Positions 48,901 to 63,396 are shown, counted from the first letter of the stretch. The stretch is DNA of 64,000 nt from Mactra quadrangularis (GCA_025267735.1 CM046303.1:69083034-69147033), one strand, 5' to 3'. Numbers and translations: made by a program. Notes: generated by a model from the letters alone, not told the origin.

Positions 48901-51900
48901 ACCGATATATTGCAATATGCAGCTGCGGCATTACGTACCGCAGTACGATTTTAACGTACCGGTATTTTGCGATATTTTTTATTTCATTGGAAAATTCTTC
49001 CCTTCAAGAAATAAAAGTAACTAAACGTCAGTTTTTCAATTGTTCATTCCATCTAACCATTAGTTACACGAATTTAACCCATTGGGGCGCGTCACAGTCC
49101 TGAATAATCGTATATACTTGAGGAGGCTAGACTCTATCAGTAGCTGCATGTAAAATTTGCAATGTTTCTGTTAAATACAGCAGACGCACAACAAATCTAA
49201 AGCCAATAATATATCCTGGTACGTATCGCAATACGATGCCAGCATACTGCAGCATATCGCGATAGGCTTCTGGCGTATCGTGACAGCCCTAATCCCTATG
49301 TGCCAGTTATCATGCTCAAATAAAGACTGAATACACTTTTCGTTCAGTCTCTTGTAGCAGGTCAATAAAGAGTTGCTTGCAGTACACAGATTTGATACCC
49401 AAAACACAATCATAGTAGAACAATACTTGTAATGTATTACTACCATTTTTAATGTTGCTGACTTGTTTTTTCTCTCCTAACCATTTATACAGTAGGTTTC
49501 TTGTAGCATATAAACTACATGTATAGTGATACTTTCTTTACTAATTTATTGTAGCTTGATTTTTAAACAAGTTCTTACAACTTACATTTATCACTTTTGA
49601 GTCTGCTTCCTGTTCCCCCTGTACTGTGCTAGAAGGATAAAGTTTCTTGCTCAAGGAAACAACAGGATAGGTTTTGGAATGGATTCGAACAAACGTGTGG
49701 CATGCTATCCAATTATTACTAGTCCAACATTCTTACCACTTGGTCACGCCCACATAGTGATACATATTGTGTTACAGTGCTACTATTGTATTATTACTAT
49801 AATTTATATGGAAATGACATGGAAATGCATTAACTCCAAGATAGGTTGTAGATCTTAATTATTTCATTTAGAGGTACATTGTACATGTAGTTTGGTGCAT
49901 TATTTGTTTTGGTTGAGTCATTTGAAGTAATACACTGGTAACTGAAACTTGATGTATTAATTCAGAACCTGTACTTATTCAGTCTTTGAGCAAAGATAGT
50001 ATGCGTAAAGGGACCTTAATGTATTGGAATGCATTGGAAAAATTCCTATATTTCTACTTGGTTTTCTCTAAAAGTTCCTATATTTTGAAAATAAAATTCC
50101 TTTATAAATTCCTTTTTTTTATCAGTTGTTTGTTGACAGCCTGGAACAGAATTAGACAGTAACCACAACTCTATCCGGCTTTATTATGGATTATTTCGCT
50201 TTGTAATTTTTGCGTTAAAATTTTTAAATCAGGCTTTAATGTGGTTTCCACATAACATTTTTTGTTTGTAATTTCTAGGTCAGTCATGTACAGATCCAGG
50301 GCGTCCACTAGGAGGTAGTATTGTAGCTACAAGTTTTGCAGATCAAAGTCAAGTTACGTTTACATGTGACAGAGATGGTTATACTTTAACTAATGATGTA
50401 ATGTTGACATGTGTTGGTAGTAACTTTAATGGTGCCGTTCCACAATGTATAGGTTAGTAAAATTATCACTTTGGTTTTCATCTTCGACCTTTTTATCAGT
50501 ATGATGTCTAAAGGGGCTAGGGGGCTATACTTTATGCAGAACATACAGAACATAGAGTGTATGGGAAATTTTTATCAGAATTTCATCAAGAGGGGAAACA
50601 TTATTTGAAATGAAGATAATCTCCAAATTTGGGGAAAAATGCAGGATTTAAAAAAAATCAGAATGGGTTGGGGCCTGTAAATGACCCCTGCTATGTAAGG
50701 TACAAAACCTGTTAAAATAGGTGGCTCTAAGCTTTCTCATGATTATAAGGGGTCCAAAGGTCACTGGAAGGGACAGAGTTTAAATATAATCACCTATTGA
50801 AAAATCACTTATCATGCTTTGTGCTACATCATGATTGGTAAAAATTTAATATGATACTAAAATTAAAAGTTGTGATGCTAAGGGCTTCCATTCTCAATTT
50901 CTAATTTCAGCATATTCTAATATCATTATCATCATAAGAATTATTATTATCATCAATATCATTGACACCATCATCATCATTATCATCATCATCATCATAA
51001 TAATAATTATTATCATTATCATTGACACCATCATCATAATTATCATCATCATCATCATAATAATAATTATTATCATTATCATTGACACCATCATCATAAT
51101 TATCATCATCATCATCATCATCATAATAATAATTATTATCATTATCATTGACACCATCATCATCATTATCATCATCATCATCATCATCATAATAATAATT
51201 ATTATTATCATTGTCACCATCATCATCATTATCATCATCATCATCATAATAATAATTATTATTATCATTGTCACCATCATCATCATTATTATTATTCTTA
51301 TTATTATCATCATCATCACTTAGTTTACTCTTTATATTATAGATACAACAAATCCAGTGATACAGAATTGTCCCACAGAGTCCATTGATGTTCCTAAATA
51401 TGGTTTACTTAGAAATTATGTTTCTGTTCAGACAATTACAGCTACTGATAACACTGGTGTTGAAAGATTCTTTGCTAATATACCAAATGTCAATTCTACA
51501 TATAATGTTGAAGATAATGTTACCATTACATACACTGCTATAGATTTCGCAGGTAGATCAACACCTTGTAATCTGGATATTAATGTTGAAGGTATGTGGA
51601 TATCTTTTTTCAATCAATAATAGATATGCATTTTGAAATATTGATAGTAAGGCCTATATAGGTAAAGTGTAAAAATTTGTGAAACAAACCTTCCATAGTG
51701 AGCATAAATTTGTGATAGATCTTTTTATTTATAATCATTACAAATCTTTTTATCAACTACTAACCAGTTAAATACAGGATACCAACTGAAGGTATATCAT
51801 TCATGACAAATATACATCTATTATGGGTTTTTGACAACATAAATGGTCTGTATACAGGTAGTACTGCAATTAATATATTGATATATATATTGCTGTATCG

Positions 51901-54900
51901 TAGATATTTTTTTCTCGATATATTAATATCGTCAAAACCCTTTGAGTCCATTCAAAGACACCTTTAAACTTAATTGACAATTACAATTGTAATCTTTAAA
52001 ATTTGAGGTCAATTTGCACCTAGTAACAGTTTGCGACTATGATATTGATTGTACACGTGACGGGCCAATATAATATACAATAAGTTTATGTTATGTTTGT
52101 GTCTCCGAAAACCGGGTCGATAGCGCAGTTGGTAGCGTGCCGGGATTTGGATACTTGTGCCCGAGGAGGTGCGGGTTTGAATCCCACCCAGGGAGGTTAT
52201 ACCCTTCCATGAAATTTTTACAATTATATCGATTTTCCTCCATTGAGTAGATAATATGGAGAAGTTTCTGGCCTTGTGGAAGGGTAGGTGAGTACTGGTT
52301 ATAGACAATGGTCCAGGAAAGCTAGGTTAGGTGCGCTGGATGCCGTAAAATGACCTAAAATTGTGTTGACACGGTGTTAACTCCAATAAATAAATAAATA
52401 AATTGTGTCTCAGTGATGAAGAGTCTGGATGACCATCCCAGTTGGGTCAGCTTTAGATAAAGGGTGTGACAATGAAAGTTTATCAGTTCCTAGGGACTGA
52501 AATTTTTGTTCAGTTAATCCATGATATTCAGATAAAGGGGACTCTTACTGTACTTTATAGAGCTAAAGGTTCATTTCGGATAATTGAGATTTAACTGTAT
52601 TAATAAACATTTCCATCAGTGCTTTCAGCGCTTTGATTTTTTTATATTGTATTTTACTATATTACAGATAAAGAACCCCCTGTAATCACATGTCCACCTT
52701 TCATCACTGTTTCCTTGGAGACAACAAGTGATTCTGAGACGGTTACGTTAGACAGAAATAGATTTATCATCAATGATAATCGTAATAGTATAAGTTCATT
52801 TAACGTCGTACAAAACATTCCTCGGCCTATCACATACAATCATTTATACGAGACGTATACATATGTTGCTACAGCAACAGACACTTCTGGTAATCAGCAT
52901 TCATGTAGAGGACAAGTTTTTGTTGAACGTAAGTATATTTGGAGAGGTTGGTGGGAGGGGGGCGGTAGATTTTTTACATTTATGTTGACAGATCAAATTA
53001 TGTTTTGATCGTGGGGGGTTAAAATTGACCAAAGAGATTATTACGCAGTGATTGCAAAAGATAATGAGAACAACTAGAAGAGAGAAGTCTCAACGAGCTA
53101 CATGAATATGGGGATGTATAAATGGAATAATTTGTTGTGGAGGAATTGGCCATTTATTGAACTTTCCTTGGCATTAAAACCTACCATCTGGTTATTTGTG
53201 ATTGTATGTTTTGATACAGAACTGTAACTACCACCGAAAGTCTGAATTAGGGACTTTTGTCAGTTATCTTTCCCTGATAAAATCTGAAGCAATTCAATTG
53301 GTAAGTGTGTCCTTACAGTTGGAATCCTTGGATTTTATCATTGAAGTCCTATGTAAGGATAACAAAATATTTCATCCAATATCTTTCTTGTTAATTAAGA
53401 TACTAACAGAACTGATGAAATGTATGTAGTTCATTACCCTTTAAATACTTAGCTTGAATTTCAAACAAATTAAATGATTTACAAAAAAGTTATTTAACAT
53501 TAATTTTGGCAAATTGACATTGAAAAGTAAGGGTAAAATCGAGTAATCCAACTAATAGGACCTACCTATTTTAAGAGTATACAAGGGGAAATAACTGACT
53601 AAAGTCCCGTATTATTGACCCTCAAACACAAATGTATTGGTTGTTATGAATATATCAATGTTTGTACGCTGAGGAATCAAGAGGTTTTTGGTTTAAAACC
53701 CATTTGGTTCACTGCTAATTTCCCTATGCAAAAAAATTACCTACAATTGTTCTACTCTACCCAGGTGTATATTGGTAATATGGGGATCACTTCCTTGTAA
53801 GGAATAGACAGGAACATGGAAGCAGACTTAAAACCTCAGTTAAACACTTACTGTCAAATGAAATAAATGTTTTATTTTGTTCTTGTAGCTAAGACATGTA
53901 GCGAGTTATCTTTCTTGAATCCATTGAACGCTGATAAGAATTGTACAAGAGAATTTAATGGTGATTTGACGTGTGATGTTACGTGTCAAACCAGGTATAC
54001 GTTCACTGATGGTAAAATGAAGACTATAAGATGTGACGCAACAACTGGATTGTGGGATACTCCATGGATACCTGCCTGTGTTCTAGGTATGTTGTATAGT
54101 GCAGCCTGGAGACTGCTTGTTATGGGGTGATTTTTACATTGTGTCATTGCAATTAATTTTTTTGCCCCAAAACATGGCTTATATTAAGGGTTTTTACAAT
54201 AGAAAAAAATGCCAAAAATTACAAAAACATGGCTAAATTTAACAATTTATCACAGATTATTTCAATCTATAAATGTCATATTGTAAAAGCATCCATTCAA
54301 TGTCTTTTTTCTGTTGTTGATGCCATGGTGAGAAACATAAAAACACGGGTCGATAGTGCAGTTGGTAGCGCACCCGGATTTGGATACTCGTGCCCAAGGG
54401 GGTGCGGGTTCGAATCCCACCCGGGGAGGTTATACCCTTCCATGAAAATTTGACAGTAATGTCGATTTTCCTCCATTGATTAGATAATATGGAGAAGTTT
54501 CCGGCCTTGTGGAATGGTAGGTGAGTACTGGTTATAGACAATGGTCCAGGAAAGCTAGGTTAGGTGCGCTGGATGCCGTAAAATGACCTTAATTGTGTTG
54601 ACACGGTGTTAACTCCAATAAAATAAATAAACATAAATCTGTCCCTGAATGACCTTTTTATTAAAGTGAAGTGAAAAAAAGACATTGACATAAGCAAGTA
54701 AATACAATTTTTAATATAAACATTTTTTGCCTATTTTCCCACATTGGTTTTACAGTTTTTGAGAATAAAGGTAGTCAGTCAGTCTGACCATATGTTTACA
54801 TATGTAGGATAAAAAATCATGTTTGCACGCATGGCTACACAAATCTTTAAATATGTTTTTTTACCTCACTCAGTGAAATAAACATCCATCTTTTTATACT

Positions 54901-57900
54901 AATCAACAAATATCCATTTTGTAATTTCAGATGTATTGAAGCCAGAGTTAACCTGTCCTACATCAAGTCCAGTATATCTAAAGTATGATGGAGATTCACA
55001 TGAAGTTGACTTTACTACTCTAACATACATAGCTATAGATCTGAATTACATTAATGAAGATTCTGTGATATTTTCACCAACAACCTACACGTTCACCAAG
55101 GCAGACTTGTTTAAGAGAAAGGCAATATTATTGTCAGTATCAGATATTGCTGGAAACACTGACAGTTGTAGTTTTGAATACACTGCATTACGTATGTATA
55201 TCATCATATCTTACAGTAGAACCTCTGTGATACTGCCCTTTACAGAACAAATCCTCTGCACGAAGACAGCATTTAATATTTCCCTTAGGGGTAATTTTTA
55301 CTAAATCTAACCCCTGCAGAGGAAGAACCTCTAAACAGCAACACTTTAGTCCCTCCAAGTTGGTGTTGTTCAAGTCATGTTGTACTGTATTCCGATTGTT
55401 TTTGTTTTCTTTGACAGTATGTAAGTCTTCTCCTAACCCACTAGCCCCTTAAGCTCAGGACTACAGTTATTGCCTTAAGCCACTAGCCCCTTAAGCTCAG
55501 GATTACAGTTATTGCCTTAAGCCACAAGCCCCTTAAGCTCAGGATTACAGTTATTGCCTTAAGCCACTAGCCCCTTGAGCTCAGGATTACAGTTATTGCC
55601 TTAAGCCACTAGCCCCTTAAACTCAGGACTACAGTTCTTGCCTTAAGCCACTAGCCCCTTAAACTCAGGATTACAGTTATTGCCTAAAGCCACAAGCCCC
55701 TTAAGCTCAGGACTGCATTTATTGCCTTAAGCCACAAGCCCCTTAAGCTCAGGATTACAGTTATTGCCTTAAGCCACAAGCCCCTTAATCTCAGGATTAC
55801 AGTTATTGCCTTAAGCCACTAGCCCCTTGAGCTCAGGATTACAGTTATTGCCTTAAGCCACTAGCCCCTTAAACTCAGGATTACAGTTATTGCCTTAAGC
55901 CACTAGCCCCTTAAACTCAGGATTACAGTTATTGCCTTAAGCCACTAGCCCCTTAAGCTCAGGACTACAGTTATTGCCTTAAGCCACTAGCCCCTTAAGC
56001 TCAGGACTACAGTTATTGCCTTAAGCCACTAGCCCCTTAAGCTCAGGATTACAGTTATTGCCTTAAGCCACAAGCCCCTTAAGCTCAGGATTACAGTTAT
56101 TGCCTTAAGTCACTAGCCCCTTAAGCTCAGGATTACAGTTATTGCCTTAAGTCACTAGCCCCTTAAGCTCAGGACTACAGTTATTGCCTTAAGTCACTAG
56201 CCCCTTAAGCTCAGGACTACAGTTATTGCCTTAAGCCACAAGCCCCTTAAGCTCAGGATTACAGTTATTGCCTTAAGCCACTAGCCCCTTAAACCCAGTA
56301 CTACAGTTATTGCCTTAAGCCACTTGCCCCTTTGCCCATGACTAGTGAAATTTTATCAAGGCTAGTAGGAATTACTTGTTACATTTCATATTTTTTTGTT
56401 TTGCTTAATTTGTCATCATGTTATTCAATACCTTTACTAACTAGCCCTGTAATGATATCATCCTATCATTGATACAGGAGTCTACATATTGTTACAACAT
56501 GTAATGTAATCATATCTTGATCAGGCATGCTCTCATTGGCCCAAACCATAACCAGCTTTCAATAGGAGTCTGTATTGTTACAGTTGTTCAATGTGTTTAT
56601 CGTGTCTTATTTTTATTATTTTATAGCTACTGAAGGGTCAGCTCTCTCTTTAACTAAGCCACTTGGTGGTTCACTTGATTGTGTACCAACTTTGAATAGT
56701 TTTGATAATATCTTGGGATATCGATGTACAATAGCATGTGAAGGAACTACTATCTTGAGAGGTGTAGGACCAAGTACTGTCGTTACATCAACTATCAACG
56801 TACCATGGGATGCAGCCAGTAGATTTCCTACTTGTATAGCCGGTAAGTAGATTTTATCTAAAACATGGGGAAAATACATATGATTTGGAGAGGGGAATGG
56901 GACCCATATTCAAGGCCCCAAAATATGCCACAAGAGTGACCTGGTTGAAGACAGGGGCACATATAAAGGTTCTTTCAGCAGTGACAGTGGCAGCATCCCC
57001 TGTTAGCTTGTCTGACTTTAAAACTAAGTAGGTGAATAGATCTCAAAGTGGAGAAATGCAGTGCACAAGAACCGTAATTCTCTGCTTTAGAGGTTTGGAG
57101 TTGTTGCCCTTTGTTGCATTTTCTTGTTCAAGAGCACAAGTCCAATTCTATTCTATTCTTGAAACTAAACTAAAGGTGGCGAAAAGAAAAGTGCAGTGCA
57201 CTGGAACTATAACTTTTATTGGGTGACACATCTTACTTGCAGAGTTCAAGTTTTATGGTGTTTAATAAGGTTTTATTATCAGTCGTATTGCTGCAGTCAG
57301 TCAATATATTTACTTTCATTTTATTATCATCATTTTTTAATGTAAATATTTTTTATTTTATGAATTCATTAATGTAATTATTATTTTGAAACATTTACTT
57401 AATGCCCTTCAAAAATTTTTGGACAAATGACATTTTGGAAAAAGGATTACTAATGCTGTATTATTTTACTTACATTGTTAATTTAAGAACTGGCTATTGC
57501 CTTATTAGGGTAAGGTTCAGGTGACCTTTTCGCATTATATTATTTATGATGAAATCATTCTCCGTAGTAATCTGTTTACATGGTCTACGTCATGCAGTTT
57601 GAAAAGAGCCATCCAATCACAGCCTGTGAATAACATCAACATAAATAAGCTTGCAAATTTTGGTCTGAAAACAGAAATTTAGAATTCAAGGTACTGTTAA
57701 TTGTGGTTTGTCTAGATGAAACCTACTTGTTGATTGATCGACAGAAAGGTCATTTCTGTATGACCCTAGGAGCAACCGTAAGAGATCCTATACAACAAGG
57801 GTCTATAGGATATCTGTTTACAGAGATAGTGAACAACATTTTGTCCTTTTATTATATGTATATACTTTATTGTTATAATTTAGGCCACCGGCCCATTCAC

Positions 57901-60900
57901 ATAATTATAACAGTACATACATACTAAAACATATCAGTGTGATGGAGAAACATTTTAACAATACGATTATTTATAGAGAAATTAACAATGCTATTTTCTC
58001 AAACATTTCAAGATTTCCAAGGTAAATTGTATAATCATATTCAAACATAGTATACATGTAATTCACATTAGCATACAGTCACTCATAGATAGGAATTTGC
58101 CTCTCTTAATGTATAATGTATAATCATATTTGAACATAGTTAACAAGTAATTTACATAATTACATAATTACTTAAACATTTCAATATAGGAAATGTTTAA
58201 CAAGGGGAATGTTTTAACATGTTTAAAATAGAACACCAGTAATTTACATAAGTATACAATTACAATTACATGTACAAACCTTTCCTGAAACAAATTTCAT
58301 TCTTTTTAGGTATAGTGTATACTCAAATTGTTTAAACATATATATTTTATATATATTACAGATACCATTGCTCCAACCATTACACAATGTCCTTCATCGC
58401 AGATTGAAACAATAAGTGCCAGGAATGTAGACAAAGTTGTTGATATTGTTGGTAATTCAAGATATTTGGGTACAGCCACAGATTTGAACTCTGTTACTAT
58501 AAGCTACTCACCTGAAACAATCACTCTTAGAGAGAGTGATCTGTTTACATCTAAAGATATCATAATGTTTGCCACCGATGCTGCAGGAAATGTCAACACT
58601 TGTACATTTCATATATTAGTAGAACGTAAGTGTGTTCACTTAATTAACTAGACTTATTTTATGCTTATTTTTAGATGTTATCAGTTGTAATTAAGCTATT
58701 GATTTGGGAGGTGACAAATAATTGTACTTGATTTTCTGGTCAGGATCGCAGTTATCCTAGTACTCGGATACTCCCTGCAGCCCTAGTAATAATTGTTGGT
58801 TCACAAACCCAGTCAAGGCTTATGTTTGTTTGTTTTTTACTTCCAACTCACACTATCTTATCTTATTTTATCTGATTTTTTTACTATCAGCCGAGGAGTG
58901 TTCAGAACTTGCGTTTAGACGTCCAGCTAATGCTAACACTAACTGTAGTTATAACGGTTTAACTGGTGATTGGACGTGTGATGTCACATGTTTTAGCGGA
59001 TATTCATTCTACGATGATGGTTTAACAGAAAGAACAATAACAAACTGTGGATACGTACCTGACTGTGTAAATAGTAAGTTTTATTGTAGGATATTTTTTT
59101 ACCTCATCCTTTTATTCTTAATGTTACAAACATAAAACAGTGTTTTTACGGGCCACTATTGGACTAAAATTCTGTCCCATTGTTCTCCCCAAGTCAGTCA
59201 CTGACGAAAGTATGTGTTTAGTACATGTAGTTGGTTAACAGCTAAATCCAGAGAGTTAGCCTTACCAGGAGGAGTGAGTAGGTTGACTGACCGCTGTTAT
59301 ATGACCTATACAATGTGTTGCTATGGCGTTAAACCCAATAAACAAACAAACAAAACAAAAAAGTATGTAATTTTCCCATTCCATGAAGCAATATACTCTT
59401 ATACAGAAAATGTTGTGTTATTCATTCCATTTTTGCCAATTTCGCAAGCATAATTTAGAAATTTCAGTGGAATGTATCTCCTTATGTGTGTTATTTTTAA
59501 ATAAATCCTAAAAAATGTTACTCTATTTGTTGATATTATAAAAAGTATTTAAAGTGAAGGAAATTTTTTCTATGTATTTCACTTTTGTTGCTATCATATT
59601 TCATGTTATCATATATTTTTTTTGTTTTCTCTTTTACCAGATAATGTGTTTGTACCACAGCAGTTTATTGTTACAATGCAGTATGATTATATTCCACAAG
59701 ATAGCAATATTGCAACAGTGAATCCAAACTGTATCTCGTACTATTCCCAAGTTGTAGCCAATGAATATTTTATTTCAATGTCTACCAGACTAAAAAATAC
59801 ATGTACTAACATATGGTTTCCCATGGATGGATTCGAGATTCAATTTTTGAGAGAAAGTACTCAAGGAGAAGTTGTTTCAAATAGAAAGGTAATAGTGAAT
59901 TCTTAGAACCTCAAAAGGGTTTGTTTTTACCAGAAGTGTGGAATGGAGATATTTCTAATTATTGTTCATAGGCAATTTTAACAATTTAAAGTTTTTTTTT
60001 TTAGTTTTTTTTTCTTCAGCGCGATATGACCTTTTTGTGTTGGTGCGCCGTAAAACCCAAACAAACAGACAAACAAAGTTTTTTTCTATAGTTTACTGAG
60101 TTAATCCCTTAGTGAATAAGGATGTCTTCAATGTAACTTACTGTTGGAACTTTTGTTGATGGTGTTGGCGTTGACTGTATCTTTATTAACAGAATTCTTG
60201 TTGACCATTGTAATTTTCTGACAATGCACACAGGATTATGTTCAGATGACCTTGAGCATTTAGCTTTTATCTTATCAACGCATCATCTGCAACCACAGTA
60301 CTTTCTTCAGTTACACTCCATACACACCATGGGCAATTTGACTGGCAAAATCTTGTTTTCATGAGTATGCATTAGACAGTGGAGGCCTATCTTCTTCCAA
60401 TGAAATCACATGTTTCAATTAGATACTCTTCAATAACAATGACGTCATTTTGTGATTTATAAAAATCACTCATGGAGTCCTCCATTTTGAATGGTAAACC
60501 AAACCTTGAATATAAAACGTAATTTCATTGGCTAGTTTTCCACAGTGGTGTCCTTAAGGAACCAATAAAACTGCCTTATCAATTAATAATGATTACGAGA
60601 TTTTCCTCACCAAATGGCCCACAGTACATAAGGCAGCATAGCAGAGTATCGTGGGATAACCAATGATGGACAAAATGCTGTCAATAGCTTCTAAAATTTT
60701 ATTACTAGATTGGGTTTTTCCTAACTAGTTTAATGGTGTGTGCCATTCACTGGATTATTTTTGCAAGTTATGAAATAAATATTATCATATCAATGGTCAA
60801 CTGAACATACTGCTGTCAGATTGTTCATTGTTCAAAAATAGTTTCAATTTTTATATTGTGATATTTCAGGTCAATATGAGATATAAATATTCCATGTACT

Positions 60901-63326
60901 ACTCAGATAGAAATATTTTAAATCTCTGTGTACAAGAGCATGATAATTCTATAAATGGATCACAGAATACATTCCCTCTCAGAAATAATATTCAAGGTTC
61001 TCAAGACTGTCCAACACTTGAATGGGATCAGAATGCTTTCATTGTCTCATCAGATTTCTTCTGTTCTATACCATTCTATGAGACCACCACAGGATCTACT
61101 GTCTGTCGTACGTATCTTTTCCCACTTATTTTGTAATTGTATCTCTTGGTCATTTGATTTATATAATACATGTATAACCTGCATTAACCAGCCAGTGATG
61201 GGAAGTGATATGATTGGCTGCTTACACCTACTGACCTCTTTAATCTGTGCAACTTTTCACAAAAATTCTTACAAATAGGATATTGTAAGTGGATTTCATG
61301 ATTTCGTAGTACATAGTCTAACAAAAAATAAAAAATGCCTTGATATTATATTTACATGGGTGCAAGTTTTCAGGCACAACAAATTAGACAATGTTTTGCT
61401 ATTAAATTATGAAGAAAAATGGTTTCAAATTACAATTTTCAGGTTTTTCAAAATTTTCATCTTGCACCCATGTATTTAAATAGTATTCCATATTCTGCAT
61501 AATTCAATAATATTTGGAATTGATTGGCCAAGAGTTTTCAATATTATTGATATTTCTTGCTTTAGACTTATGATGATTTGTATTGTAAGATTTTTTGTGA
61601 AAAGTGCCACAGGTTCTGATAAAAATGCATTCGGAAAGGCCTCCGCGATCATCTACGGAAATCAGACGTAGTAGGAATACAACCAGGTTATAAGGTCCGG
61701 CAACTGTAATTTTCATGTCAACATTTAATAACAACATTGTTACACGCTTTATCACATCATTTCATCAGGACAATGTCTCACACGTCGTATTTCCATGTAG
61801 TTCAGACTATATTACCACAGAAACCAAATTCCTTTAGATCTACCTTTTCACCTTATGATATCCAAGGTTTATCTGCGTAGAAGAACGCCGAGGTAGTTCC
61901 AAATGATAAAAATGTTTTGATTAATCCATCCTGAACTCTGATGTTGTTTTCATCTGAAACATGTATAATTTGTATTTCTGTTTCGCAGAAAGTTTTTATA
62001 TTTGGCATGTAGCATCTACTTAAAGTCCTTTACAAAGATTATCTGAGTTATGCCGATTGGGTTAAAATATGCACAACTCCAAGCCTCACAGTTTTCATAT
62101 AGCTTTATTACGAAGTGTTAAGAGATTTTTGTCAGATGCCCCTAGAATATAGTTCTCAGGTGAGTGGTCCATGATTCTCAGTTCTCAGGTGAGTTGGATG
62201 ATTCTCAGTTCCCAGTTGAGTGGTCCATGATCCTCAGTTCTCAGGAGAGTGGTCCATGATTCTCAGTTCTCAGATGAGTGGTCCATGATCCTCAGTTCTC
62301 AGGTGAGTGGTCCATGATCCTCAGTTCTCAGGAGAGTGGTCCATGATCCTCAGTTCTCAGGTGAGTGGTCCATGATCCTCAGTTCTCAGGTGAGTGGTCC
62401 ATGATCCTCAGTTCTCAGGTGAGTGGTCCATGATCCTCAGTTCTCAGGTGAGTGGTCCATGATCCTCAGTTCTCAGGTGAGTGGTCCATGATCCTCAGTT
62501 CTCAGGTGAGTGGTCCATGATCCTCAGTTCTCAGGTGAGTGGTCCATGATCCTCAGTTCTCAGGTGAGTGGTCCATGATCCTCAGTTCCCAGGAGAGTTG
62601 TCCAGGGTATTCAGTACCCCTCTGTTTGTTATACTCAAGTTCTGATGGGCAATATATTTATATTTCAGGACGTTGTCCACCAGGTACAGAGTCTGACAGT
62701 GTAACTTGTAATCTATGTGATAAAGGTTATTATAAAGATGGAAATAATAATGTATGTCAGAGTTGTCCTCTAGGTTGGACAACACTTGATGAAGGTTCTA
62801 CATCTCTTGATGATTGTTTTGGTATGTATATTGTCTCATATACACTCTTTGTCTTAGTTGATTGTTTGTATAGCTATCAATATCTACCACTTCCACTTCA
62901 ATGATATACTTCATCTAAATACTTAGTGGACATCTAGTGGAGGTGCGTAGTGTGTGGTTGTGCTGTACAATTGTTTTACTGGGGTTGGTGTGACCCGACG
63001 TTTCCCAATAAAACACGTGCTCATTAAAAGTTCTGTGGAATGTAAAAGATAGTTTAACATGTATTTACACTATACATTGTTTCTGGTAGACTAACACATT
63101 TTTGCAGTGGGATGTACCCCTGCCTTGAAGCCATCAAGCATATTTTGCAATGATGCTTCTGGTAGATGACAGCTGGGTATGTGCTAGTTTGATAATTTAC
63201 AAAGGACCTTACAGTTGAGAGTCCTAACTAGAGGGTCAGAAAGCAGTCGTCCAAATCTTTTCTATTTTCTTTCTTGAAATGATGATGGCATTGATGATGA
63301 TGACAATGATAAATATGACAATTTCT

Positions 63327-63396
<70 letters not shown>

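Noticed and set aside
50894..51319. Methionine/isoleucine-rich minus-strand open frame of about 140 codons
   Set aside because: Triplet repeat artefact (ATC/ATT/ATA read in reverse); no start context or domain.
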